From contig NW_006499827.1 in assembly GCF_000471905.2 (NCBI RefSeq), forward strand, positions 2,345,560 to 2,409,559: a stretch of 64,000 bases of DNA, written 5' to 3'. The position numbers and the translations under genes were made by a program. The DNA is from Amborella trichopoda. Its lineage: Eukaryota > Streptophyta > Magnoliopsida > Amborellales > Amborellaceae. Of the stretch, positions 1-11,970 are shown in pieces. Under the pieces are notes generated by a model, which saw only the letters and a program-made list of their open reading frames with translations, made no database searches and was not told the origin of the DNA. Numbering within the stretch: the stretch's first letter is position 1; each line of letters begins with the position of its first letter.

Positions 1-321
1 CGACTACTGTAAATAAGGGTTCCATATTTGCGAAGAAAATAAAAAGCAAGGAACAAAGATACCAACAAACCGGAGAACTTATACATAATCGTCTATAGGT
101 AAAAAGAAATTAGGCTTTTATGAGAAAAAACCTGAAAGAAAAAAGAGAGAACTTACTGTGTCCTCTGTGAGTCCATCTCAAAGCTCGTCGCCGTGCACTG
201 GTTTACAGGATCAGAAGCAAGAGACTGAAGAACAAAACAGAAGAACAAAACCATGATAAAACAATGACAAAAAAAGAAAAGAAAAACTGAAAACTAGATA
301 TGGTTGAGTTATTACATCCAT
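1..321 (-). CDS. 5' end of an unidentified host gene (partial, runs off the left edge)
   Basis: I do not recognise the product. On the minus strand an ATG at 321-319 is followed after two codons by a GT donor (315-314). An acceptor CAG ending at 225 opens a 68-nt exon (224-157) that closes on a strong donor reading CA|GTAAGT. Joined, the frame stays open and begins MDSLASDPVNQC, continuing to SQRT. A third acceptor (TTTACAG) lies at about 13-7, leaving only six bases of exon 3 in the window. Pyrimidine-rich leader sequence and a TATATA stretch near 421-430 lie upstream of the ATG, as expected of a plant promoter. Without splicing, the ATG would give only a short hydrophobic ORF. Splice consensus and frame agreement are seen; that this is a real gene is inference. 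An upstream 5'UTR exon or another start is possible. Confidence 0.4.
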
Positions 322-480
322 AGTATTTGACGGGAAGGAGATCGAAGCTGGAGAGAAGCAGAGTTTCAACTGTCCTTTAGCCCCTTGCTCAAGACTCAGA
401 GATTCTTATATCAATTTTTCATATATAAAGCACTTTCCTTTAGCCCTTTGCGCAAGGCTCTGCGGCTTTTATGTCTGGCA
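322..480 (-). promoter_or_regulatory. Putative promoter region of the left-edge gene
   Basis: A TATATA run at 421-430 lies about 100 bp upstream of the candidate minus-strand ATG. The block also holds an imperfect direct repeat: a segment starting CCTTTAGCCC at about 374 recurs about 62 bp later at about 437. No further element is identifiable. The call depends on the gene prediction beside it. Confidence 0.2.
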
Positions 481-1138
481 ACTTTATTTACATAATAAAA
501 ATGGTTTTATAGTTCAAAATAAGTAAAACTTCGCTTTATAACTCGTCTAAAATTACAATTAAGGATTGGAAATGCTTTATATCCGTAACCTCGGCTTGGC
601 TTGAACATTGTAATTTTGAAAAGAAAAAACAAAAAAAAAATTAGGCTCGCGTATTTTTGTAACAAATTATCTAGACGGTCTATTACATCTTAAAATAAGT
701 ATTTATAGACTCTTAAGATCTGTACCATTTTTTTAGTTTCAATTGTAGAAATTGATTTTAGAACATCATAGAGACTTCCTTTGCCAAAATGCTTACTGAA
801 TGAGGACTTGAGGTTAGACTTTCTTTCATTTTTGTAAAGCCTAAGCCTTATAGCAACTTTATCTTTTATAGAAATACGGTTGAGGTATATTTTATTTGGA
901 TTGTGTAAATTTGACACATTTTTTAAAACAATATTAATACATGATACATCTTTTAAAATAGTGTCAAATCTACACTGTCTAAATAAAATGAGCGATACAA
1001 ATTAATATCACTTTATTTCTACAAATAAAATTGTAACTTTATATAAAAATTTTCATTTTAAATTTTAGAAAATTATTTCATGCGGGCTGGACCACATTTC
1101 TACATATGCGGTCCAAAAAGTGGAAAGCATTCATCTTA

Positions 1139-1530
1139 AGGTGTCGTTTCTATAAAGTTGCAACCTTAAACAATCCATTTAATGAGCACCTGTAAACTTC
1201 ATCATAACATATAATTTTGGTGTAAAAAATTATTTGGATTATCAGAAATTCTATTTTCTCTAATTATAAAATTTTAAACTCCAAAAATGGTTATAATCAA
1301 CTAGATCTATTAATATATGAAAATCTTGAAAATGGACAGTCTAGATAATGTGTTGCAAGATGCACTATTTCTAGGATGTAAAATCTTTTTTTTTTTCATA
1401 TTCATACATCTCGATGTCAAGATGATCAATTAGATGGTTTTTTAACATGAAAATAACCTTTTCCGATGGATTTTTGAGGTAGATCCTTAATTCTACATTT
1501 TAAGGTTGCAACCTTATATAAACTTTTTCG
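1139..1530 (+). mobile_element. Family A MITE, copy 1 (Mutator-like, 9-bp TSD)
   Basis: A non-coding element of about 392 bp whose two ends each carry a version of the 14-bp palindrome AAGGTTGCAACCTT inside longer inverted ends (GG...GTTT..ATAAGGTTGCAACC). It is flanked by a perfect 9-bp direct repeat TTCATCTTA (1130-1138 and 1531-1539), the duplication length of Mutator-like elements. The body is shared at moderate identity with the other family A copies in this window. It encodes nothing. Confidence 0.8.
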
Positions 1531-1574
1531 TTCATCTTATGGATGGATGCAAGTAGGTATTTCATCTAAACACA

Positions 1575-1745
1575 ATGAAAGCTAACGATCCAAATATTTT
1601 CTTACTAGAATTATTATTTTTAGTTTTTGAAATTTATTTATTTTTTCATATTTGTGATCTCCATGTTAGAGATTATATAAGAGGCCCACATTTCTACATA
1701 TGCGAGCTTGCCCACATAGAAACCGGGTCCTTTAATTTTTTACAT
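1575..1745 (-). mobile_element. Family G short repeat, copy in minus orientation
   Basis: Read on the minus strand, this segment matches 33890-34175 and 44690-45010. Shared landmarks in order are a GGTTTCTATG-like start, CTCTAACATGGAGATCA, ATATGAAAAAA, then AAAACATTTGGA-like text. It is non-coding and probably a non-autonomous DNA transposon fragment. A short related piece (CACATTTCTACATATGCGG) also sits at about 1092-1110. Confidence 0.5.
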
Positions 1746-1826
1746 ATAAAGTATGAATGAGGCTTGTGCACACGCGGCATACTTTAATAGCTTCCCAAGT
1801 TAGGTTAGAGGTTCGGATAAATAAAC

Positions 1827-2744
1827 GGGAAAATTGCTGAAAACTCCCGTAAAATATACTTTCTAGACATTCTACCCCCACCTTAAACTTTCCTCACTTC
1901 TTTTTCTCAAAAACCATCTTTTTTGACTAATACCCCCCAACCTAAAAAAAATAGAAATAAAGACAAAAGTACCCCCCCTTTTAACTTCTACGTTAAAAAG
2001 GGCGTTTGCGTAGGCAGTCCGGCATTTTGTGACCGTCGATCCAACGTTTTCATAGGCAGTCCAGTATTCTGTGGGTGCGGTTCGGCGTTTTGCATACTAT
2101 AATAAAATCACTCCGGGGTTTTGATGCAGTTGTCCGGCAGTGTATGTATGCGGTCCGGCGATATGTTTACTGTAATGTGGGTAGTTCGACGATTTGAAGT
2201 AGTGCTCCGGCAATTTACTTACTGGAATGGGTCAGTTCGGCATTTGCAATGTACGGTCCGACATGCGTTTCTGGAATGATGTTCAGTCCAGCGTTTCACA
2301 GCTTCTCTCTAGCGTTATGGTCAATCTATCCGACACTGAGATGATGCAGTCTGGCAATATCTTACTCGCTGTCCGGCGTTATCGAACTTCACTCTGGTGA
2401 TTTTACTACTGGAGACGTAAGTTCCGCATTTCATGGTCTCGGTCCGACGTTTTAGATACGTGAGTAGGGTGGTCCGACGTTAGTATTCTACGGTCCGACG
2501 TATCACTGTCTAAATAAGCAGCCTGGCAAATAACAACCACGGTCTGGTGAAAGTATTATTGGGGTTCGTCCAAATGATTTGTTCTTGCGGTGAAGGTACG
2601 GGAAGAGGTATTTTCGTCAAAAAAGTTATCACTTTTTGAGTTGGGGGGTATTAGATGGTTTTTGAGAAAAAGAAGTTAAAAAAGTTTAGGGTGGGGGTAG
2701 AGTGTCTAGAAAGTATATTTTAGGAGTTTTTCAGCAATTTTCCC
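1827..2744. mobile_element. Family F foldback element with internal TCCGGC-like repeats
   Basis: The element has terminal inverted repeats of roughly 105 bp at about 90% identity; both ends begin GGGAAAATTGCTGAAAA. Flanks are TAAATAAAC (1818-1826) and TAAATAAAA (2745-2753), an 8/9 match suggesting a 9-bp Mutator-type duplication, or 8 bp (TAAATAAA) if hAT-like. The interior (about 2000-2560) has no ORF. It holds some 20 degenerate copies of a motif close to GGTCCGGCGTTTT spaced about 20-35 bp apart, far more GC-rich than its surroundings. Which autonomous partner would mobilise it is unknown. Confidence 0.8.
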
Positions 2745-3427
2745 TAAATAAAACATCATATGGGTTTGTTTTTGTTTTTGTTATTATAATTATTATTATT
2801 GCTAAGTGGGTTTTGTTAGGATTTTACGAAGCTCTACTCTCCCAGAGGGTGTGCTTTATAAATCTTGAACAATGGGTTTGTGTTGAAAATTTTAATCTCA
2901 TTCTTTTCTTTTCTTTTCTTTTTTATTTTTTTCTTTAACATCGTAAATTTAAATTAAAAAAATATTCTTAGAATAAGTTTCCACATGAGGGAGTATATGT
3001 ATGGTGTAGTATCTTAGGATTACACTACATCTCAAATTTATCTCTATTGTACAACTTCGGCCTTTCCCTCACATATATACCATATATGTGGGTGGGTTCA
3101 CATAGAAAGCCCTCCCAATTAATAAACTCGCGAGAGGCCAAAAGTACACTTATTAGTAAAATAAAATACTTTGAATCTAAGTTAACTATTTGTAATAAAA
3201 ATATTGTTTTATATAACTATAATATGTTATTACTTTTTTATTATTTATAAAAAAGATATTTAGTTTGACACTGACAAACAACCAATACTGATATTAGTAT
3301 TCATTGTTAAGTCGTGTGTGGCCAAGTTATAAAACAACAAATATTACTCATGTTATTATGAGGTTCAAATCCTTCCATCTCAAAAGGGAGATGAAGCCTG
3401 AAAAGATACATAACCTCCATCCAATCT
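2745..3427. other. AT-rich stretch, nothing identifiable
   Basis: No gene or clear repeat seen. A tRNA-like internal-promoter B-box sequence (GAGGTTCAAATCC, about 3359-3371) follows a GGCCAAGTT segment at about 3320. That could be a SINE or a decayed organellar tRNA fragment, but no full cloverleaf is evident. Confidence 0.3.
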
Positions 3428-6400
3428 GTGTTTTTGAGTTTTTATGGTAGTTTTTGCTGCATTAGGATGCATATGGTATCTAATATTAATATTGAAGTCA
3501 CTAATAGAGGTCCGCTCTTAGATTTTTTTTTTTCCTGTGACTTCATAAAGTTTGCTTCCAAATTTGATCACTATGCGTGGTTCGAAACTTTACTCGTGGA
3601 TGCATTGAACCGTACAAAGGTTCATTCCATTGATTATGCTAGTGTGCACATAGAGGCGCTAGTTGCTCATCCACTTTCTAATTGTTGGATTATAGATTCA
3701 GGAGAGGTGAAACACATAACGAGGGATGTAGATTTGATCCATAGAGGTTTATCAATTTCCAGTGAGAGGCATGAAGATGTTCAAAGGGCATTAACATTGC
3801 TAACGATGTGGTGGGCATGAGGACTTTTAGGTTTCAATTCTAATATGGTCAAATCATGCTTATTCGTGATATTCTCTACACTCCTAGGATGTGGAGGAGC
3901 CTACTCTTTGTCTCCCAATTCTCTCAGGCAAGGCATTTGATTTCTTTTTAAAACAATAATGTAAAAATTAAACTTAAGGATGATTCAATTTTCGTTAGCT
4001 ATTTAGTTGATGGACTTTTTACTTTGGATATAGAAGATTGTTTGTGTTCTACTTCCTCTTCTTCTCTTTCATTTGTTAATGGTGTATCGTCCCTCCTACC
4101 TTCACTTATTTTTTTTCGTGCATGATGATGTCTTTCCTTCTATCATGTGACATGCTAGATTCAGGCACATAAGTAAAGATAAGATGACTAGATTAAACAT
4201 AGGATGATTGTTAGGGTCCTTGACCAAAATAGACCTATTCATATGTGTGTTGGATTTATTTCGCCATTAAAGGTCTTATTAGAGCATATAATCAATACTT
4301 GACATGGTGAATCAATAGAATTCATGTGTTAGTGCGGTTCAGAGGGACTCACACTTGGCTCGACGAGCTAAATCAGTTGAGTTGGAAAATCCTCGTTACC
4401 TGGGCATGGAATAAAAACCGAAGAGGGTATTATTAGTTATCCCTTGATGAGGTCAGAGTTGTCTGAGTGTGTGAGCCAAGGGATTGTATGACCCTTGTGT
4501 GTGATGGTTGGCCTATAGAGATGAGGGCCCAAACCTCATTACTTAACCATCACACGACATATACATATGATAGCTATATCATAAAAACGAGTCACCATTG
4601 AGGATGAAGTATATACATGTGCGAGATATTACCCTTATGCATCATAGAACTGTGGTTGCGTCAGGTCTATATAATATTGGACTCATCTCTAAGGGGAGAA
4701 CATGTAATACGTAGGCTATGATTGTGTCCATTTGCGTATTGGTTGACTTTGATAGCCAAATCTTGAACCCTTGCAGTGATTTGTGGGTAATGGGAACTGC
4801 TGGGTTAGTTTTAGAAAGCAAGTATGTATTATAATCCATAATAGGAGATTGAGTACTTCGACGATATAAGAATTCCTAGACCTAGATGAATATGATTCCC
4901 ATCAAAATCATTTGGATTTAATTATTTTGATGATTAATGCTTTTTAGAATGATTATTTGAATTTTTGTGAGTATCTAGTTATTTTATTTTTACAAAATAG
5001 ATTTATATTTCAGTATTTAAATAATCAAAGAAAATAAAATTTATTTTCTGTATTCTAAAAATCTATTTTATATTTTTATAAATCCTATTGGATATGGGGG
5101 CCTATGAAGGCCCACCATAGATCCTTATGGGACGTGCGTGTGGGGCCAACTTGGAGCCGCTAGATGATCACACCACCCGTATTGGATATATTATTTAGTA
5201 ATCCTATCTTGTTGACTAAGGTAATTAAATAAGACATATGAATATATAAATATATAAGAAGATTGGATATCTAAAAAGGATATGCATAAATAAAAGGATT
5301 TATACCAAGGTTGATATTATTTAATATTTTTCATATTTTTTTATATTTGATGAAATAAGGTTTAGGAACTTAGATAATAAGGTTCCAGTACCTTATTTTG
5401 AATCATGTTGGCTAATCTAAGGAATGGATGACTCATATCTTTCACCCCACATGTCTCCTATAATTAATAGTAATCTAACCTCCATAAGATGGCTAACCCT
5501 AAAAAACCCTAATTCAATCTCTATAATTTCTTTACATCTTTTCTCTCTCTCTTTTCTCTAAGATTTTTTTTTCCTTTGAAAAAAATATTTATTGAGTTAG
5601 AAATAGGGGCATGCCCCACGCTAGGAGTAGAGAGGGGGCACACCCCACACATACAAGGTATTGAGGCCTTGTGGTTTATGTGATGTCCCATGGTGCTTTC
5701 ATATTGATTAAGGGTTGTAGCCAAGGCTTTTTCATGCTTCAAATATCTGAGATAAAATATTGATCATGTGTACCATTAGAGGATAAAACTCGGTATGAGA
5801 TGTATTAAGTCTGGTTAAAGTAATCTTCTAAGCATCTTGCTTTGTGCTTTGTAGTATTTTATTTATTATATTTTTTTATTCCCACAAACATTATGTTGGT
5901 TTTATTCATTGAATAAAAGAAGTTGTAATTAGTGGTAGTAAGTGGGAACTATTTTTGGTTATCTATTTGTTTATTTCAAGTGAGTTTTATTGTACTTAGC
6001 CCTTTGTATGTGTTCTAGTCGGTGAGAAAGAAAAATTGAAAACGATATGCATCGTGCTAGATCACCTTGTCCAACGTTCAATGTGAACCTCGTTTATCGG
6101 GAAAATCAATTAGAGAGTTATTTTGTGAGGGCCCAAGGATCAAAATAACAATTAGAAATTGTGCATTCAGAAACTTATGATCCATTTATTGTGAAGGCCT
6201 GCTATAAATCCTAATACTTCGTCAATTTCATCGATGCTTCCTCGCGCTATCATTATGTGTACTTAATCTCATGTAAATCTTAGGCAATAGATTGCTTCAA
6301 GGGATTTAAGTTAGAAGTTAAAAACGGAAAGAGAATTAAGGTTACCAAAAATAACAAGTGGTGTAGGTACACCTTTGAACTGTTTAGGAGGTTTTGTCAG

Positions 6401-8010
6401 GATAATTCGATTAGTTGGCAGGAAGCAATGTCATATACTACTTAGAAAAATGGTATTGCAGAGAGAGAATTTTATCCTTATGGTCATGGTGAAGTCCATG
6501 ATGGCATAAACAAATGTCTATGTGAGTATTTAAGGAGATACTCCATTAATTGATGTGTACATATTAAATAGGATGCTATCGTAATTGTTGTCTAAAATCC
6601 TTTATGACTTATGAACTACCATAAAACCTTATTTCACCTATTTGTATACTTGGGGATCAACAAGTTTTGTCCATATCCCATCTTAGCTGATTAGTAAAAT
6701 AGACATGAGGTCTATGGAATGTACTTTTATTAGGTATCCCAAGAAGCCTAAGGGGTATGGTCCTTTCTTATGAGTTTGAAGAGGGTGGACTGAGAGAGAT
6801 CGAATCCTATGATGTGGACTTCATTAAGTCGAAGATCCCAAGCAAGAAGCAACCTATGATGACCTTAGACCTCTAAGAGATAATAGAATCTCAAATGGGG
6901 GATGGTTATAAGATTCTTCCATCAGAGGACAATAGTGGGAGTGTTCCCATAATCGTTGAGAATAGTGAGAGTGAGCTACCATTTATTCTAGTTACTCATA
7001 GGAGTACACGTGGCAGAATCCCCTGGAGACATTTTGAGATTGAAGGGGAAGGCTTGACATGCATCTCCATCGATGATGATGATCTAGGTTCACATCAGGG
7101 AGTTCTGAGATCACTAAATATAAACAAGTTTGTCGTTGGCCATTGGGAATAAGTGGATTCTGAAAATTAAGAGCAAGGCCGATGGAACAATAGATAAGTC
7201 CAACATTCATTTAGTGTCAAAAGTGTTTACCCAAATCGAGGGGGTAGATGACAAGGAGACATTCTCCCTAATGGTGAGAATGACCTCAATTTGCTTGGCT
7301 ATTGTGGCATAATTAGATTTGGAGCTTTACCAAATGGACATTAAGATGATATTCCTTAGCAAGAATATAGAGGAAGAGTTTCAAATGAAATAATCAAAGG
7401 GCTATGAAATCCATGGGAAAGAGTAGAAAATCTGTAAGCTTGCTAAGTCTAATGAACTTAAACGATCCTTTAGACAATGGTACATGAAATTTTATAGATA
7501 TGGATTTTCAATGATTGTGTAGGACCACTATGATATGTCAAATGCCAGAAGGAGTGTTTCATACCATACGTGGAGGATATCCTTGTGATAGGTAATTACA
7601 AGGAGATGAAGAATGCTACTAAAGAGTGATTCTCCTCCAAATTTGATATGAACAACATGACTGAGGCGCATTATGTGGCTTGGTATTAAGACTGAGCACA
7701 ATTTTTCTAGAAGGCTCCTTTGTTTGTTGTTTGTCTCAAGTGACTTATCAATGCATGATTCTACGCCCATTGATACTCCAATAAAAAAGGTTCATGCCCT
7801 AAGTCTAAATCTTTGTCAAAAAATAGAGGCCGATAAGATAGCTTGTGTAAAAGTGCAGTAGGTAGGTATGATATGCTACGAATGAGACCGGATATTAGTT
7901 ATGTTGTAGGACTAGTAGCTACCAAACCAACCCAGATCTGGAGCACTGGTAGGCCATGAAGAGAATACCTCTGATATCTCCAAGTAACAATAGAATACTC
8001 GCTACTTTTC
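3428..8010 (+). mobile_element. Broken Ty1/Copia retrotransposon, plus strand
   Basis: A fossil Copia polyprotein lies here in the usual Copia order. It has a protease-region motif (CWIIDSGEVKHIT, about 3683-3721), GAG-pre-integrase similarity (about 4165-4250), integrase-core similarity (about 6190-6560), reverse transcriptase similarity (about 7130-7320 and beyond) and RNase H-like text (about 7890-8010). It is heavily broken, with many interruptions, and is clearly old. No LTRs were recognised at either end. About 1.8 kb of unrelated sequence (4250-6050) separates the pre-integrase and integrase parts and is probably a later insertion. Confidence 0.75.
4250..6050. other. Unassigned insertion inside the Copia fossil
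   Basis: About 1.8 kb with no coding signal lies between two parts of the same Copia fossil. Length and position suit a solo LTR or other insertion, but no matching partner or target duplication could be found in this window. Confidence 0.3.
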
Positions 8011-8269
8011 AAGGAAATGATTTTCTTTTGTAAGGATTCAGTAATGTTGATTGGCAGATGACATGGATAAGCTAAGTAAACATCAAGAGATGTACTATTA
8101 CTCCAATTGTAATTATCCTCTATGCCACCATCATGATCCCCACTTTAGTAAAGTCTCCCATCTTCTTTATCCCAAGATCCCTTCTTCAATTGAGGCAAAT
8201 GGTATTCCAGCTCAACAAATGATAACTACAAGAATCTTTGCTACCTGCCCTCAAGAAATTCCTTTGAAG

Positions 8270-9560
8270 CTACTCGATAGAGAGGAATGTTTTAGATGAA
8301 GCAATAAAGGAAAGCAACCAATACATAAATGAAGCACAAAGTACTGATTTTAGTAGTTGCAGATACCCAGCATAGGAAAGACTCGAGGCTTGCCATGAAC
8401 CAATCTTGGTAAATGTCCTTCCAACTGCAGGACATTGTGAAGCTTTAAGACAACCATGAAAAGAGACAGACAAAGAGACAAAATGACCCTTTGCTGAACT
8501 TCAAGATAGACAAAATCTGACCTTTGAAGGAACCCCCCATTCCAAAGAAAAAAACCCTACTTTTCGAAGATTTAAATGGATTGATTAGTGGAACTACAAA
8601 ACTTGGTTAACAAGGAATGGAACGCATAGGCTGAAGATGTAAAATCCTTACAAAACAATAAGACATCATCTGCATACAACAAAATTATTTACACCATAAT
8701 CACTCCATGAGGGAAAAGGGCTCGTCAACATATCATTCTTCATGCCATTATCAATATGCCTACTAAAATAATCCATTACAAAAAGAAACAAGTATAAAGA
8801 TAAATGGTCACCTCGTCGAAAACCTCTAATAGCCTTAAAAATACCAGAAGAAGAGCAATTACAGAGAATCAACTGAAGTAGATATACAATACCCTTCTTG
8901 AAGAAATCTAAGATTGTTAAGAAATCTTTGGAGATAATATCCTAGTTGAGTTTTAAAAAAGTAAACATTAAAAGCATCTGGGCAGGAGCACCCTCACTAT
9001 TCATTTCCCAATTTATTTTTTTCACCTTATCTACTCCCTTATAAACCAATTTTTGTCATCATATGAAATTAGCATCTAGTTAAGCCCTCATGAGAATTAA
9101 AAGAAATGTTATCTTGAGAATGCGGTCGCCATCAAGTTCCTAAAATAAATCATAATGTGCTCTCTAACCTCCTTATCCCCTAAAATCGTATTACCATGAT
9201 TAACCCGAATCCTTGATACCCTACGTTGTCTTCTCCGCACTACGATAGAAGGTGGAAAACCTGGTGTTCGAATCACCATCCCTCAGCCACTTCTGTTTCG
9301 ATTTTTGCCTCCATATAATTTTCTTTTCAGGTATTCATTCCCTAGGCTCTTTTGTAATCCGGCTTTCGTCATCCTAAAGAAGAGAACTCCCAGGGGTAAT
9401 AGCAAGCACATCATGAATATAATCCAACCTATCCTTAATCGCCATTATATTTTTCCTTATTCCATTTTTTAAGGTTTGCTCTTAAGCACTTTAACTTGGA
9501 AACAAATTGAAACATGAGAGCTCCCACAACCTTCCTAATCCAAGATTCTTCCACAAAACA
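8270..9560 (-). mobile_element. 5'-truncated L1-type LINE fragment, minus strand
   Basis: Reading the minus strand from high to low coordinates gives the order of a plant L1 second ORF. Text like RVSRIRVNHGN...GDKEV lies upstream of the reverse transcriptase (about 9300-9150). Then comes RT text containing RGFRRGDHLSLYLFLFVMD (about 8830-8760) and a C-terminal block with SYAGYLQLLKSVL and YWLL (about 8390-8290). The endonuclease ORF is absent, as in 5'-truncated copies, and the frame is interrupted in several places, so it is inactive. The 3' end may extend below 8270; no poly(A) tail or target duplication was located. Confidence 0.75.
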
Positions 9561-9985
9561 TAGAGATTATATGAGGCTCATGTACCGGATGGATGGTGTA
9601 CTATTTACGAATAGATCGCATCGAGCGCTAGTGGACACTTCTTGTGACTAAGTCCAAGTTAATTTAAAATAAAGAAAGTTTTGTGGTTCTATTTTTCGAT
9701 ATTATACATTTGATCTGATGTCAAAATCACCAAGAAGAATTTGTTTAACAATAAAACTCTAAATTATCTTATACTCATCTCGAACCGCAATGACAATTAT
9801 TTGGAGCTTACGAATTCCTCCTAATCAACTTCCACTCTAAAGTCGATTTTGGACTATGATGAATAATTATATCTAGGATACTGAGAGCTCAAAATCAATT
9901 CCCCCGTTAAAAGGACTTCCCTACTTATTTCCTATTAGAAATCAATTGCAATGTCTAGTTGATGCCTCCTCATAGAAATATATAT

Positions 9986-10378
9986 GGGTGTGGTTTGCAT
10001 AAGGTTGCAACCTTAAACAATAAAATTAAGGTGCACCTCTAAATTTTATCATAAATGTAATTTTGAGATAATTTTTTTTTAAGATGGCTTGAGAATCTAT
10101 TTTTATCCCTAATTATAAAATTTTAAACTCTAAAAATAATTCAAGTCAAGTAGATCTATAAACACATGATAATCTTGAAAATGGACAGTCCAGATAATGT
10201 GTTCCAAGATACACTATTTTGTGGACTCGAAATATTGTTTTCTTTTCATATTCATGGATCTCGATATCGAGATGATCAATTTGAGGGTTTTCCAACATCT
10301 AAACAACCTTTTATGATGGATTTTTGAAGTGAATCTTTAGTTCTCCATTTTAAGGTTGCAACCTTATATAAACTTTTA
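9986..10378 (+). mobile_element. Family A MITE, copy 2
   Basis: Starts GGGTGTGGTTTGCATAAGG and ends ACCTTATATAAACTTTT, with the palindrome AAGGTTGCAACCTT intact at both ends. The body matches the family A consensus, including ATCTTGAAAATGGACAGTC. About 393 bp; no clear target duplication remains. Confidence 0.75.
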
Positions 10379-11489
10379 GCAAATAGGTATTCTTGCTAAC
10401 AAGTATCCTGCTTATACCTTTTTAAAAATCACTTTTGATACTTCATCTAAACGATTAGAAATTTCTTTTGTTTTATGGAAAAGTATAAAGTGTGTCAGGG
10501 GATACAGTTGTTGGACTTCTATTGTCATTTGTAATGTCCACTTACAATAAATATTGCAGATTACATCGAAATATTGATTTTTCGATGCAATTTAAACCAT
10601 TTATTGTAAACAAACAGTGCAAATATCAGAGTAGAGTACGCACTCTATCTTTGTTTTATCATCTTCCAATACTTGTCAAGGAATGCAAGTGATGCACTTG
10701 TTATATACTCTTTGCACAATTGGGAAATAAAGAAGGGTATGCCTAATGAAAGGAGAAGAGACACCCAAAAAAATAAACCAGCCATAAGGACAAGAAGTTA
10801 AGGGTTTGGGAGGACATACTATATCTTTTTAGGTTTGTAGAGGAGTCCGCCTAAAAAGTTGAGAAGTTTGATCCTATCTATAGGTCTGCAAGAGAGTGAG
10901 TCTACCTGAAATGATTTTTTACAAGAAAAAGCATGACACCTCTTTCTATCTCTCTCTCTACATGGAGATGAGCTTAAGCTTCTATTCTCTCTCTCTAAAA
11001 TTGCAAATGAGGCTTGCTGATAGAAATGTATATCTTTGAACAAATTCACTACCTAATATGCAGATTTTAATGAGTGGTAAGTTTTTTTACTATGACACTT
11101 AATTCTAATGAAATTCAAGATCCAATCTCTCCCTAAACCCAGAATCCATACTCTCTCTCCCTCTGAGCTGGAACTGCTTCCAAACCTAGAATCCAAACTC
11201 CCTCTCTCTATAACATTCTTCACAGCTTCTCTCTCTACCGACAACACATTTCTCTCTCATGTAAGGATGCATTGTTTACACCCACAACACACATTCCATG
11301 GTACTATTGACACTTTCTAAGTTTCTATAACAATATTGAAAATATGTCTTTTAATTCATGTCTTAACCAATCTGAACTTCAATATCCTTCCCAAATGTCC
11401 TTTATTTTTATTTTAATATTTTGTGAACTTTACAAGTATTTTCGTATAGACTTTTATTTATTTATTATTATTTTTATTTTTACTTTTTT
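10379..11489. other. No gene recognised; CT/GA-rich patches
   Basis: Short open frames exist but show no family similarity that I recognise. Pyrimidine- or purine-rich tracts at about 10930-11000 and 11125-11250 account for most of their length. Nothing further is supported. Confidence 0.3.
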
Positions 11490-11562
11490 TTTTTTGTAAT
11501 TTAGCGGTACGAGTCGAACTTGACATATAGAATGTCAACTGCTACCAGTCGAGCCCATGCCC
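11490..11562 (-). mobile_element. tRNA-derived SINE head, minus strand
   Basis: On the minus strand GGGCTCGACTGGTAGCAGTT supplies an A-box-like TGGTAGCAGTTG, and about 30 bp later AAGTTCGACTC supplies a B-box (GTTCRANNC). Spacing and order fit a pol III promoter of a tRNA-derived SINE. The tail could not be delimited. Confidence 0.45.
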
Positions 11563-11924
11563 GCTTTCACCTATAGATTTTTTGCCTTAACTTTCAAGGT
11601 CAAACATATTCAGCTTTAAAGATAAGTTCGTCGATTTTCTTTTTATTTATTATAAATTTTATTACTTCCGGTGCATTATAAAACAAGTTTGCAATGAGTT
11701 TGTTATAGATAAACCTTACCTTTGCCAAGGTACGTACTTATTCTATTTGAATTTTATATGCACTCGTCTATCAATTTTGGTCCAAGATATTATTTTAAAG
11801 ATATTTTCTTTGAAATGCTTAATTTCATATCTCATGAATACTAGTAATTTTTACGTTCCCCTTATACTTATTTGCTAATTTCTGCAATTTTGAGTTAAAG
11901 AGCATCCCATGTTTTTTTTATAGG

Positions 11925-11970
11925 TAGGCTCGATTTTGATTGTTTAGAGCCTTGGCTCTATATAAACTTT
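11925..11970 (+). mobile_element. Family A MITE terminal remnant
   Basis: Only one end is left, with TGTTTAGAGCCTTGGCTCTA followed by TATAAACTTTTCCC. It belongs to the sub-family in which the terminal palindrome reads like GAGCC..GGCTC, also seen at 39980 and 53376. Confidence 0.5.

Noticed and set aside
3301-3400. Possible tRNA gene (B-box GAGGTTCAAATCC)
   Set aside because: No acceptor stem or complete cloverleaf could be paired; at best a SINE or decayed organellar tRNA piece.
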